A stretch of DNA of 64,000 nucleotides from Picochlorum sp. 'celeri' (Eukaryota > Chlorophyta > Trebouxiophyceae): assembly GCA_010909725.1 (NCBI GenBank), contig JAACMV010000019.1:558001-622000 (forward strand), read 5' to 3'. A program made the translations under genes and the position numbers. Positions 19,804 to 29,019 of the stretch are shown here, in pieces; position 1 is the stretch's first letter, and each line of letters begins with the position of its first letter. Below the pieces are notes generated by a model, which ran no database searches, had not been told where the DNA came from, and worked only from the letters and a program-made list of their open reading frames with translations.

Positions 19804-21825
19804 TTATGACGAAGCTCCAAGTTGCTCTGCTCCAACGGTGAGCAACATCTCGGCACTTCTCTGTGCCCTTCGGCAGTCGGACACTTCTTTTGCAATACGC
19901 TGCTTTTCTTCTTCAATTCTCTCTTGAGCTTCGGCATACGCCTCCATAACGTCTTCTGCATTTCGGATTCCAAAACGTTTGCCAGTGAGATCACTGAAAT
20001 CTGGAATTTGAATTCGAGAGCATGCTTCTGCTTCCTGTCGCAAGTCTTCAAGGGTGGCACTGCCTACTTTGAAGTCTTGATAGAGTTCGTTGAGGTCAGA
20101 GGCCACCTGAGCAACTTCATCCAGTTCCTTGATGCTCGAAATAGCTTCAGTAGCTTGTTTGAGTAGTCTGTCTGTGTTTCCATTGATGGACGCTTCAATT
20201 CCTACGAATGTATCAATTCCGTTGGACAAGGAATTCAGTTCGGGGATGTCAAACTCTACAGCAGCCTGGCTCAAAAGTGAGGATGCAGAGCTCAGATCGC
20301 CATCAGCAGCTGCCAAGATACCTTCACCTGTTTCGACCAGTTTTTCACCTCGTTCTTTTAATGTGTTCAGTTGATCGAAAGCTTCTCCAACTTCAAGGAC
20401 ATCGCTTGCAGATGCCAAAGCTCCCATCACCTGGCCAGTTGCATATGACTTCAGCGCTGACTTTGCAAAGCCAGTCGCAAGGCCACATGTCGTCTGGAAG
20501 GAGGTAAGCATGTCATCAATAGCTGATGATCCGGATGCAGCGCAAGCTGATTCTGCGAATGTCCTCGCAGTCTCACAGCACAGGCTCGTCAATCTATCCA
20601 ACTCGCAAAGTGGTACATCAATTCTTGAAGCCTCACACAAGGGTATCCCAGCTCTACCAACCTCACAGGTTGGTACAGCCAACTGTCCAACACTGCAAAC
20701 TTCGTCAAGTTTCAGTGTTTGGCCACATGACCAGGCGCAGCAATTGCAGTTTTTGTCCCAAGGGGTGACTGACCAGGTGCCACATTTGGAACATGAGCAA
20801 CCACTGCAAGGTATGTCAAGGTTTGCAACGGGAAAGTTGTCCTTGCAATTTTGTACTTCACGATCCACCAATTTCTTGCAGTCGTCGATGCCTGAAGCTT
20901 GTGCTTTCTTGCACTCGTCAATGCCTCTGGCAGTCTCCTTTTTGCAGAAATCAACCATGGATGCCACTGATTTCTTACAGCCATCCACTCCTTGTCTAGT
21001 CAATTCATTACAGCTTACATATTTCTGTGGCTGAGGAATGGCAGGTGGTTCTGTCGTCCTGAGAATCTCATCCACCATTGTTTCGATGGACTGCTGAAGC
21101 TCTTCCTCTACTTGCCTGATGGCTGCATCCTTTGACAACTCTTCTGGCTCTTCTGGCTCTTCTGGCTCTTCTGGCTCTTCTGGCTCTTCTGGTTCCTCTG
21201 GCTCTTCCTCAGTATCCTCCTCAGATCCAAGCGCTGGGCAACAAAGGTATCTTCCAAAGCCACTTCGGCGCCCCCTGCTGCATGAGTTCTCCACACGACA
21301 GGACCCTGTCCCTCCATTCTCAAAGCATTCGTCGGGCGTCCCATCATACACTCGACAAGACTCTTGACATGAACATTCGCCTGATTCAGACGCAAAGTCA
21401 CTTGAACCTGCTCTTTCAACAGAGGATGTTAACGTTTGCTCTTCTGGTTCCTCTGGTTCCTCCAATTCTTCTGGTTCAGCAAAGTCTTCAGTATCCTCCT
21501 CAGATCCAAGCGCTGGGCAACAAAGGTATCTTCCAAAGCCACTCCGGCGGCCCCTGCTGCATGAGTTCTCCACACGACAGGACCCTGTCCCTCCATTCTC
21601 AAAGCATTCGTCGGGCGTCCCATCATACACTCGACAAGACTCTTGGCATGAACATTCGCCTGATTCAGACGCAAAATCGTCCGGGTCTTGCATCAACCTT
21701 CGGGAAAGAGCAAGTGATCCTGCAAAGGTAGATTCCATAGAAGCCAATGCCTGGCCCCATGTCCAGACGGAAATAGCCACCAAAAGCAGAATTGTTGTAT
21801 ACTGTACTCGAACCATTGTTTTCAT
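19804..21825 (-). CDS. Secreted repetitive Cys-rich protein, lineage-specific
   Basis: 673 aa, not recognised. A signal peptide (TTILLLVAISVWTWGQALA) is followed by two near-identical 62-residue Cys-rich modules (ECSCQESCRVYDGTPDECF ... GRYLCCPALG, eight cysteines each), each followed by a Glu-Pro tract; the second tract is a run of EEP triplets. Next come short repeats spaced by CKK (residues about 285-345), a CSGCSCSKCG cluster, then a run of roughly nine-residue units ending in C (CEVGRAGIPLCEASRIDVPL). A long helical C-terminal half with few cysteines ends at residue 673. The layout suggests an extracellular or cell-surface structural protein: disulfide modules, an acidic spacer, then a coiled region. 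No intron. Confidence 0.7.
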   Translation of the reverse strand: MKTMVRVQYTTILLLVAISVWTWGQALASMESTFAGSLALSRRLMQDPDDFASESGECSCQESCRVYDGTPDECFENGGTGSCRVENSCSRGRRSGFGRYLCCPALGSEEDTEDFAEPEELEEPEEPEEQTLTSSVERAGSSDFASESGECSCQESCRVYDGTPDECFENGGTGSCRVENSCSRGRRSGFGRYLCCPALGSEEDTEEEPEEPEEPEEPEEPEEPEEPEELSKDAAIRQVEEELQQSIETMVDEILRTTEPPAIPQPQKYVSCNELTRQGVDGCKKSVASMVDFCKKETARGIDECKKAQASGIDDCKKLVDREVQNCKDNFPVANLDIPCSGCSCSKCGTWSVTPWDKNCNCCAWSCGQTLKLDEVCSVGQLAVPTCEVGRAGIPLCEASRIDVPLCELDRLTSLCCETARTFAESACAASGSSAIDDMLTSFQTTCGLATGFAKSALKSYATGQVMGALASASDVLEVGEAFDQLNTLKERGEKLVETGEGILAAADGDLSSASSLLSQAAVEFDIPELNSLSNGIDTFVGIEASINGNTDRLLKQATEAISSIKELDEVAQVASDLNELYQDFKVGSATLEDLRQEAEACSRIQIPDFSDLTGKRFGIRNAEDVMEAYAEAQERIEEEKQRIAKEVSDCRRAQRSAEMLLTVGAEQLGASS
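21139..21200 (-). repeat. Nonamer tandem repeat coding for EEP
   Basis: About seven copies of CTCTTCTGG (plus strand) inside the secreted Cys-rich gene, coding for (Glu-Glu-Pro)n. Copy number is likely to vary between strains. Confidence 0.9.
21211..21396 (-). repeat. 186-bp intragenic duplication, copy A
   Basis: Nearly identical to 21490-21675, with about three base differences, all silent by translation. It encodes one Cys-rich module of the secreted protein. Confidence 0.9.
21490..21675 (-). repeat. 186-bp intragenic duplication, copy B
   Basis: Partner of 21211-21396. The very high identity at silent sites implies a recent duplication or ongoing gene conversion. Confidence 0.9.
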
Positions 21826-22261
21826 TATTCGTGAAGAGTGTGTATGGAATGCAGTCTATTCTTGTACCCAGCAATTCTGCTCGAGACCTAACCATCTGGG
21901 GCATTTTTTCTTGGAACTTGTACAAGAATCTGCCATGAAGGTTCACAGTACATACAGTACAAGCAGCCATGAGGCATTAGGATGATGCATGCATGCACAC
22001 CACAGTTTCAACGATTTTCGGCATTATCCCTTCATCAAACTATGTTCTATCGAGTGAAAAATCGTTCAGTGGATTGATCAGATGCATATACGCAGGGCTG
22101 AATGCCTAAAAACAATGCTGTGTATGAGGAGGCCACGTTTAAATGTCTTCATGGAATGCATCAAAAAATGACAACGACGACTGGGTCCTCAACATGATCG
22201 GGGCCATACCTGCAGTGCATTATTTTTGACATATACTTCACCACAATAAACCACAGCCACC
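21826..22261. promoter_or_regulatory. Shared upstream region of the Cys-rich gene and TPR7-like gene
   Basis: Non-coding 436 nt between divergent genes, with a GCATGCATGC run near 21984. No gene seen. Confidence 0.4.
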
Positions 22262-23647
22262 ATGGATCCGTCAATGGTGAAATTAGCGCAGGACATGATG
22301 GCTGGAATGTCTCCAGAACAAATCAGACAGATGCAGGAACAAGCATCCAAGTTGAATCCATCTCAAGTACAGCAAGCTATGGACACCATGAAGAATATGA
22401 CCCCTGAACAGCGAGCGCAGGTGGAACGAATGGCCAAGGAGTCGAATCCTGACGATTTGTTGAGGCAATCTCAGGCTCACGTGTCTGCGCAGCAGACGAA
22501 TGCTGCCGAGCAATTGAAAAATGAAGGGAATGCACTGTTTAAATCTGGGCGGTATGCTGAGGCTGTGGACAAGTACCAGAGGGCTCTTGAGAATGTAGCA
22601 TCTGGTGAAGGTGGTGGCCTGGTGAAGAAGAGTTGTCACTCGAATTTGGCGAGCTGTTATTTGCATTTGGAACAATGGTCCAAGTGTGTTAGTCATTGTG
22701 ATACTGTATTGGATATTGATGGGGGGCGTAATATGAAGGCTTTGTATAGGCGAGGACAGGCCTATATTGGGCTGAAGAAGAAGAGCAATGCTGTAGCAGA
22801 CTTGGAGAGGGCTCTCGTCTTGGCGGGGCCAGAAGATGGGGTTCTCATTGAAGAAAAGCTGAGGATTGCAAAGGCATTAGACGTCCAAGTAGAAAAGACA
22901 GTGATTGAAGAAGTTGATATGGTGGAAGAGACAATCATTGAGGAAGTTGATGGTGCGGTGGAAGAAGAGACTGTAGTTGAAGCAGTTACAACAGAGACAG
23001 TACATGGTACTGAAACAACTACCGGAGCGGCATACCAGCAAAATATGTTTGTGAAAGATCCAGAGAGTATTAAAAATGCGGCAAAAATGTTACAAGATAT
23101 GGATCCCGAAACGGTGGAGCAAATGATGAAAATGTCTGGGGCACCACCTGGGATGACTGTGGACCCTGAGCAGTTGAAAATGGCAGCAAAGATGATGGAG
23201 AATATGTCTGCGGAGGATATCCAGCGCATGCAAGATATGTCACGCGCATTTGCATCTTCTACACCATCCTCTTCGAATGGTCCAACAACTCAAGGTGCTC
23301 CAACCATGCCCTCTTCGATGGATGATATGAGAAAAATGGCACAGAACCCAGAAATGCTCAAGCACATGCAGCAGATGCTGAAAGGAATGGATCCAGAGTC
23401 TCTCTGTACCATGATGAAATCAGCTGGTGTCAATGTTTCTCCAGAACAAGCGAAAAAGATGCAAGATCAGCTCTCATCTCTGAGTGATACCCAGGTGGAG
23501 CGATTAGCCAAGGTTGCCAATGTGATTGGCACTGCCGTGTCCTATTACCAACGCCTAAAAACATACATCCGTCAGAATCCTGCCATGGTATTTGCCATCA
23601 TTGTACTCATCATAGCAGTATATTTACGATACAAGGGTATAATATAG
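22262..23647 (+). CDS. OEP61/TPR7-like tail-anchored Hsp70 docking protein
   Basis: 461 aa. An N-terminal Met/Gln-rich region (MSPEQIRQMQEQA, MTPEQRAQVERM) is followed by a three-repeat TPR clamp at residues 80-190 (LKNEGNALFKSGRYAEAVDKY, SCHSNLASCYLHLEQW, ALYRRGQAYIGLKKKSNAV). The K, N, N, K and R positions of a carboxylate clamp are present, so it should bind the EEVD tail of Hsp70/Hsp90. Then come more Met-rich STI1-like helices, and at the end one membrane helix (MVFAIIVLIIAVYLRY) with a short tail. This is the plan of plant OEP61/TPR7, found in the chloroplast outer envelope and ER, which guides chaperone-bound preproteins. Its stop is only 4 nt from the convergent TPR gene stop. Confidence 0.88.
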   Translation: MDPSMVKLAQDMMAGMSPEQIRQMQEQASKLNPSQVQQAMDTMKNMTPEQRAQVERMAKESNPDDLLRQSQAHVSAQQTNAAEQLKNEGNALFKSGRYAEAVDKYQRALENVASGEGGGLVKKSCHSNLASCYLHLEQWSKCVSHCDTVLDIDGGRNMKALYRRGQAYIGLKKKSNAVADLERALVLAGPEDGVLIEEKLRIAKALDVQVEKTVIEEVDMVEETIIEEVDGAVEEETVVEAVTTETVHGTETTTGAAYQQNMFVKDPESIKNAAKMLQDMDPETVEQMMKMSGAPPGMTVDPEQLKMAAKMMENMSAEDIQRMQDMSRAFASSTPSSSNGPTTQGAPTMPSSMDDMRKMAQNPEMLKHMQQMLKGMDPESLCTMMKSAGVNVSPEQAKKMQDQLSSLSDTQVERLAKVANVIGTAVSYYQRLKTYIRQNPAMVFAIIVLIIAVYLRYKGII

Positions 23648-23651
23648 TATG

Positions 23652-24746
23652 TTACGAAATGTTGATCAATTGCTCATGCGCTGCATACAGCTTTGGAGGC
23701 CAGCGAGTGTTCTTCTTCACCTCAACTGGGTCTGCCCACAATGGATCCAACTCAACAGCCTTGGCAATCTCTTCCTCAGCCTGCCCAAACTTTCCCTGAG
23801 ACTTTAAAACAGATGCCAATGCAGCATGCGCCTCGGCATAATTTCCATACTTGCGGACAACCCCACGGAGCTGAGAGGCAGCCTTTTGATCATCTCCAGT
23901 CTGGAAAAGCAACGCTGCTGATCGCACCCTGTACCCTGCAATACCAGGAGCTAAATCCGCTGCCTGCTGCAAATGTACCGATGCATCATCATAACGCTGC
24001 AACCGCATTTCAATCAAACCTAAATCATAATATGCCGCAAACTCTTGAGGATCCAATTGAATTGCAGTCTTCAAATCCAACCTTCCCTGTTCCCATGCAT
24101 CATTCGCCTTTGACATGTTATTTGATGCCTCATACTGCACTCCGAGCTGCTCATACGCCAACCCTCTGTTCAGCAGCGGCACAGCAGCCTCTGGTGCCAA
24201 TGCAACAGCATGATTATAATCCTCCAATGCCAATCTTGTCTTGCCCATTTGCATATGCACATTCCCTAGATTACTATACCCAGATGCACTAGTAGGATCT
24301 TCTTGCTTCAAATACGTCTGAAAAAAACGCTCAGCAGCCTCGTAGTTTTTTGCCTCGGCAGCCAACAATCCAGCCTGTAAGATGTCATTCTCAACATCTT
24401 CAACTCGAACATTCTCATACGCCTGCACTCCAGGAACGTATTGAATACACGCCACGATGGCAGAGATTACAACACACTGAGCAATCAGTTCCTGGGTATC
24501 CAGAATGAAACTCTCCTCGTCGTTTCTCCTGTTCCGAGCAGCAACATACAGAACGGGGAAAGGACCACACTTGTTGCTGTTCTGGAACTCTACTCTACTC
24601 GTAGTATTATACCGTCCCTTGTGAGAGTGCCTAGCAATTTTACCAAGCTGAGAAGAATGAAAACCTCGCGATACCATTATAAAATATGTAATGAATCCCT
24701 GGGTTTTCCATACCGACGTCGACATGTGTCTTGCAATTGCAAGCAC
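23652..24746 (-). CDS. Plastid TPR protein
   Basis: 364 aa. The first 80 residues are basic and Ser-rich (organelle transit type); a second ATG at 24677 is an alternative start. A hydrophobic segment (LIAQCVVISAIVACIQYVPG) follows, and then about five TPR units (YSNLGNVHMQMGKTRLALEDY, PLLNRGLAYEQLG, AYYDLGLIEMRLQRYDDA, AHAALASVLKSQGKFGQA) up to a conserved-looking end RWPPKLYAAHEQL. The order fits plant thylakoid or lumen-facing TPR proteins used in photosystem assembly, but the exact ortholog is not certain. It is convergent with the TPR7-like gene, 4 nt between stops. Confidence 0.72.
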   Translation of the reverse strand: MLAIARHMSTSVWKTQGFITYFIMVSRGFHSSQLGKIARHSHKGRYNTTSRVEFQNSNKCGPFPVLYVAARNRRNDEESFILDTQELIAQCVVISAIVACIQYVPGVQAYENVRVEDVENDILQAGLLAAEAKNYEAAERFFQTYLKQEDPTSASGYSNLGNVHMQMGKTRLALEDYNHAVALAPEAAVPLLNRGLAYEQLGVQYEASNNMSKANDAWEQGRLDLKTAIQLDPQEFAAYYDLGLIEMRLQRYDDASVHLQQAADLAPGIAGYRVRSAALLFQTGDDQKAASQLRGVVRKYGNYAEAHAALASVLKSQGKFGQAEEEIAKAVELDPLWADPVEVKKNTRWPPKLYAAHEQLINIS

Positions 24747-24915
24747 CCACGATCGTGCGCACGCCCACGTGGGCGCAATTCAAAGATCCCAACAGCAAAC
24801 GACGACCATGTGGTCTCCGAGACATGTCCATTTTTACAAAATACTGTAGTAACATTCCTGTTCTGTATTACTAATACATCAGAATTGTATGTAAAGCAGG
24901 CTAATAGTAATAATC

Positions 24916-25974
24916 ATGGCGGATGAGAAGAATATTGCCGATTTCATCAGTATAACGAATTCAAACAGAGCGACAGCAATACGGTGTCTTTCAAAAGCAA
25001 ATGGGGATATCGAGAGTGCTATTTCAGAATTTTATAATACTGAGGGTGCTGGGACGAGCAGTGGGGCCGCAGGGGCGCCAGGAGGTTCTCGTGGAGTTGG
25101 GAATCGTCAGCGTTCTGGAGGTATTGCGAGTCTGAATGACCTGCGGGATGGTGGGGACGATAGGAACAAGGAAGGGAATGATTACTATGTGGGAGGGGAG
25201 AAGAGTGGTCAGATTGTGCAAGGAGGACCTCCTGGGGAGGGTGGTGACTTGGAAGCGCTGTTTCAAAAGGCGAGGGAAGCTGGGGCAGAGTTGGGGCGAG
25301 AGAGTGATTTGATGTCGTCTTCAGCTCAGAGAGGATTTCAGTCGTTTACGGGAAGGGGGCAGACATTGTCGGGGATACCAGTGGGGGCACCGGCGAGTGA
25401 ACAGGCAGAGGGGCCTGGAGAGGTGACAGCCACAGTTACATTTTATGCAAATGGTGTGTTTACTGTGAATGATGGGGAGCCTCGTCAGATACAGGATCCT
25501 GCGAATGCCATGTTTATGAAATCTATTATGGAGGGACAGTGTCCTCCTGAATTGATCCCAGAGGATCCACGGACTGCTATTAATATTAATTTGGTCAGGA
25601 AGCAGGAAGACTATGAGCCTCCAGCAGAGCCCAAGTATAGGGCGTTTGCAGGCACGGGACATACGCTTGCTGCCTCCAATCAAGAGGAAGAGAAAGCTCC
25701 TGCTGTTGATGTGCCGCAGGGTGCGTGGAAAGGCCCGGATGAATCAAAGCCAACAACCTCTGTTCAAATTCGGTTGGCAGATGGGAGCAGGTTGGTTGCC
25801 AAGTTCAACCTGACGCAGACGGTTGGGAACATTCGGCAGTTCTTGATGAGCACGCGTCCGGAATTAGGGAATGCGTTTAGGCTGACAACATCGTTTCCGA
25901 CGAAAGATTTGGTGGATGTCGATGAGACTATTGAGCATGCTGGATTGGCAGGTGCTGTGGTGTTTCAAAAATAA
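24916..25974 (+). CDS. p47-like CDC48 adaptor (UBA-SEP-UBX)
   Basis: 352 aa, complete. N-terminal UBA-like domain (IADFISITNSNRATAIRCL), a Gly-rich linker, the SEP domain (residues about 165-240: TVTFYANGVFTVNDGEPR, FMKSIMEGQCPPEL), and a C-terminal UBX domain (SVQIRLADGSRLVAKFNLTQ, LTTSFPTKDLVD with the FP loop that enters p97). This is p47/NSFL1C and plant PUX4-type. It recruits CDC48/p97 to ubiquitinated targets and to Golgi/ER membrane fusion. No intron. The stop lies 64 nt from the convergent EMC1 stop. Confidence 0.95.
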   Translation: MADEKNIADFISITNSNRATAIRCLSKANGDIESAISEFYNTEGAGTSSGAAGAPGGSRGVGNRQRSGGIASLNDLRDGGDDRNKEGNDYYVGGEKSGQIVQGGPPGEGGDLEALFQKAREAGAELGRESDLMSSSAQRGFQSFTGRGQTLSGIPVGAPASEQAEGPGEVTATVTFYANGVFTVNDGEPRQIQDPANAMFMKSIMEGQCPPELIPEDPRTAININLVRKQEDYEPPAEPKYRAFAGTGHTLAASNQEEEKAPAVDVPQGAWKGPDESKPTTSVQIRLADGSRLVAKFNLTQTVGNIRQFLMSTRPELGNAFRLTTSFPTKDLVDVDETIEHAGLAGAVVFQK

Positions 25975-26038
25975 CATGCATGAACGTCTTGATATAATAT
26001 AATAACATAGTATTACACTATATATAGTAAAAAGATAT

Positions 26039-28915
26039 TCATTGCCATTTTAGTTTTAATGTCCTCTTTTGTATGATTGCTCTGAGAATGGCCAAGGCTG
26101 CTGCCAAGAAGAGGACCATAAAGACGAGGAGAGCATGAGGGAAATCATCTGGAACCATGTCGAATCCTCGAGACGGTTGTAAGCGAATGAAATACGAGTC
26201 AAGGCCATGGGCAAATACTAAAGAAGATGATTCTAATATAGCTGCTGCTGCCTTTATGCTCTTCAACCTCTCTATTGTGTGGTACAGGGTGATGAATGAT
26301 GGTCCATTGACTGGGAGTTCTGGATGGAATGGAGGGAGTCGTTCATACGCCTGTTGTGGTGTGGGTTTGGTACCAGGAAGAACTTTTGGTCTTCTAGGGT
26401 CAATCATCCGTCGATCTATGGACATGATTTGACCCGATGTGGTTCCAAACAAGAGCATCTTTGCTGCTGTTCCATGAGCTGTTTGTGTGACTGATAGACA
26501 TGATGCACCATACTTTGTCCTAAAACTCTGCGATTCTATGATGAGTTCTGGCATTTCATCGTATGCGCTCACTGTATTATTTCCGTGGTGTGATGACAGG
26601 AGAAGACTGGCTGCAGTGAGATCAGCTGGCTGGGCAATATAGGTGTCAATCACGCCAATGTACCATCTTCCCTGTTCCTCATTCCAGTAATTGTACGCTG
26701 CCCAGTGTTCAGATAGAATACTTTTTATTGGTCCTGTGGCCCTCTTGTGCTCTTGTGAGTATAGAATTTTGCCGCTGATGGCATCTAGAGCGGTGGCAGT
26801 GATCTTTGAGGTAGGTGTGTCTGTCCCTGTGATCACAAGCAGCATGTTTGGGTTCACATTCTTGATGAGCACGCCTCCTCCATATATAGGTTTCGCTGCT
26901 GAATATATTGCCTCGGATTTGTCTCGAGAAGAAATGTCCAGAATCTTTACGTCATCAGTTGCTGCTGCTCGGAACTTCCATAGTACTGGAGATGGTCCAG
27001 ATGATGTCAGTCTAACTCCATAGACGCTCTTTTTATCCTGTGAAACCCCCCATTTGACCATGGACTGCGATTTGGTTTCAAAATGTTGCTTGGCCGAGGG
27101 GTCATTCATTGGCGCTATATCAATGACGTTGTCAGAGATATCAACAAGAGCAAATACATGTTGCTCTCCATGATTCTTGGCCATGGGTTCCACAGGAACA
27201 ACATTCAATGGGGAACCGTTCGATTTAATCTCTGCATAATCTTCCACAAGATGACCGCTATATGTGTCCACCAAGTATACGTGAGTACTGTCTTTTGAAA
27301 TTGCGAAAACTGCCAACACACGTTCAGCCTCAGACTCAAACCATGGATGCACTTTGAATTCAACTCCATCATTCCTTGGGAAATTCGTTTCCCACAGTAC
27401 TCTTCCATCTCCAGAATGTAAAGATGCTACTTTTCCATTGCTGCACGTGACAATAATCTGTCGTCGAAACCCATCTACATCCATTGTTGGCCGCAAGAGG
27501 TTGCTGGTGACTGCCTTGTGCTCATTGATCAACTGGATGTCCTTTGGGGTTCCCATCCCAAGCTGCGTCTTCAGAATGACCAGCTGCGCGAAAAGTCTCT
27601 TTGATAGTGATGGCTGTCGTTTTTGCCATTCTTCCTCATTTGCCGCATTTGGCTCTGGCAAGTCTGCAAACATCGAGTCAGTTGTGTATGCCAACCCATC
27701 AAATCTGCTCCATTCTAGGTGCAGGGTTGCTGCATTACTTTCCATGGACCCAGAAAGTGTCGTTCCTTCACTGAATTGAATAAACCATCGAGAGTTCTTG
27801 TGCAAACCCACCAAAGACGGCTGCATTCGTACTCCATCATAATGCCGTGGTGAGGCTTCCAGTCGCACAAGCTCAGACTGCTTCAAGTTATCAAACTGCA
27901 GCACGAATAACCCTTCACCCGATTCGACAGCAATCGCAACTTTACTCTCAACACATTCTGAAATCGGTCCTCGATGAAGCGTCGAGAAAATTGCGTCGAG
28001 CTTTTTTCCATCATGTGACACTTGGAGTACAGTTGTACCTGTGGAGGTCCTTGTAACCAGTGTCCCACCACAACCTGCTTTCACCTCTTTAATACTCCCA
28101 TCTCCAACAGGCACACAGCCTCCATTCATATTGCCAAAAGAGGCATGGCAGATCTTGGCACCATCGGCCGACAATGCTGCAAGCCCTACATCTGTCAAAA
28201 CTGCTTCTCCAATCCGCAACGCTGTTGGCAAATCCCTACTCAACTCTGTCTCAATAATCCCTCCATCTGATATCCTCACTTTGTTCAATGCCATTGTATT
28301 TTTTGTGTACAATCCAACAAGGAGACTATCGGCTTCCGAGATTTGAATTAATACCTCAAGTGCACCTGCAGTCACCTGATCATGCTCCCATTCCAATGCA
28401 CCAGTCTGTAAAGCTCTGGATTGCAATAACCCTGGCGCACCAACCACGACGCTATATCCATTTGAAGCATTCACTAGGACAGCTCGCAACGCTGAGCTCC
28501 CCGACAAGGGCCCATATATATGCTCCCACATCTGAGCTCCTTGCTCTGAGAAAACTCGCACTCGAGACGAGGAAAGCGCATTCGATGTCACTGCAACAAC
28601 CGCCATCCGGGCACAAGATATACTATGGATCTTCTCACCGTCCTCAAATACTTTCCGCCAGTATATCTGTCCATCGCGTGGATTCAAGCTAGCCAGAACA
28701 CCGTCATCAGTCATGACAGCCATGCGGCTCCCACACGCTGCAACAGCCTTATATTGCCCAATATGCTGACTAATCCAATTATATTTACCATCCTGGTCTC
28801 TGTATAATGCATTCAGAGGCCTCAGAAAGCTGAGGAGAATCAGAACTAGGCACCAAGTGTACAAGCATGGCCCAGTACACGGGCGGTAGTCGCCTTGAGG
28901 AGCAGTCCTCGACAT
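26039..28915 (-). CDS. ER membrane protein complex subunit 1 (EMC1)
   Basis: 958 aa, full length. A signal peptide (CLVLILLSFLRPLNALY) is followed by the beta-propeller start typical of EMC1 (YRDQDGKYNWISQHIGQY, VLASLNPRDGQIYWRK). After a long propeller, the C-terminal DUF1620 block appears: RRMIDPRRPKVLPGTKPTPQQ, PPFHPELPVNGPSFITLYHT, SSLVFAHGLDSYF. One membrane helix (LLVFMVLFLAAALAIL) and the short basic tail ending LKLKWQ finish it. EMC1 anchors the EMC insertase for tail-anchored and multipass proteins. TGTAA on the coding strand lies 22 nt past the stop. No frame break in 2.9 kb. Confidence 0.95.
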   Translation of the reverse strand: MSRTAPQGDYRPCTGPCLYTWCLVLILLSFLRPLNALYRDQDGKYNWISQHIGQYKAVAACGSRMAVMTDDGVLASLNPRDGQIYWRKVFEDGEKIHSISCARMAVVAVTSNALSSSRVRVFSEQGAQMWEHIYGPLSGSSALRAVLVNASNGYSVVVGAPGLLQSRALQTGALEWEHDQVTAGALEVLIQISEADSLLVGLYTKNTMALNKVRISDGGIIETELSRDLPTALRIGEAVLTDVGLAALSADGAKICHASFGNMNGGCVPVGDGSIKEVKAGCGGTLVTRTSTGTTVLQVSHDGKKLDAIFSTLHRGPISECVESKVAIAVESGEGLFVLQFDNLKQSELVRLEASPRHYDGVRMQPSLVGLHKNSRWFIQFSEGTTLSGSMESNAATLHLEWSRFDGLAYTTDSMFADLPEPNAANEEEWQKRQPSLSKRLFAQLVILKTQLGMGTPKDIQLINEHKAVTSNLLRPTMDVDGFRRQIIVTCSNGKVASLHSGDGRVLWETNFPRNDGVEFKVHPWFESEAERVLAVFAISKDSTHVYLVDTYSGHLVEDYAEIKSNGSPLNVVPVEPMAKNHGEQHVFALVDISDNVIDIAPMNDPSAKQHFETKSQSMVKWGVSQDKKSVYGVRLTSSGPSPVLWKFRAAATDDVKILDISSRDKSEAIYSAAKPIYGGGVLIKNVNPNMLLVITGTDTPTSKITATALDAISGKILYSQEHKRATGPIKSILSEHWAAYNYWNEEQGRWYIGVIDTYIAQPADLTAASLLLSSHHGNNTVSAYDEMPELIIESQSFRTKYGASCLSVTQTAHGTAAKMLLFGTTSGQIMSIDRRMIDPRRPKVLPGTKPTPQQAYERLPPFHPELPVNGPSFITLYHTIERLKSIKAAAAILESSSLVFAHGLDSYFIRLQPSRGFDMVPDDFPHALLVFMVLFLAAALAILRAIIQKRTLKLKWQ

Positions 28916-29019
28916 GAAGAATTAGAAAAATGATAGTATACGTAACTTAATGGGTCATCGCTCCGCGATGCCTCGTATATCAACGTCGATCTCGGTACAC
29001 AAAAGCCTTATTTAGGGAC

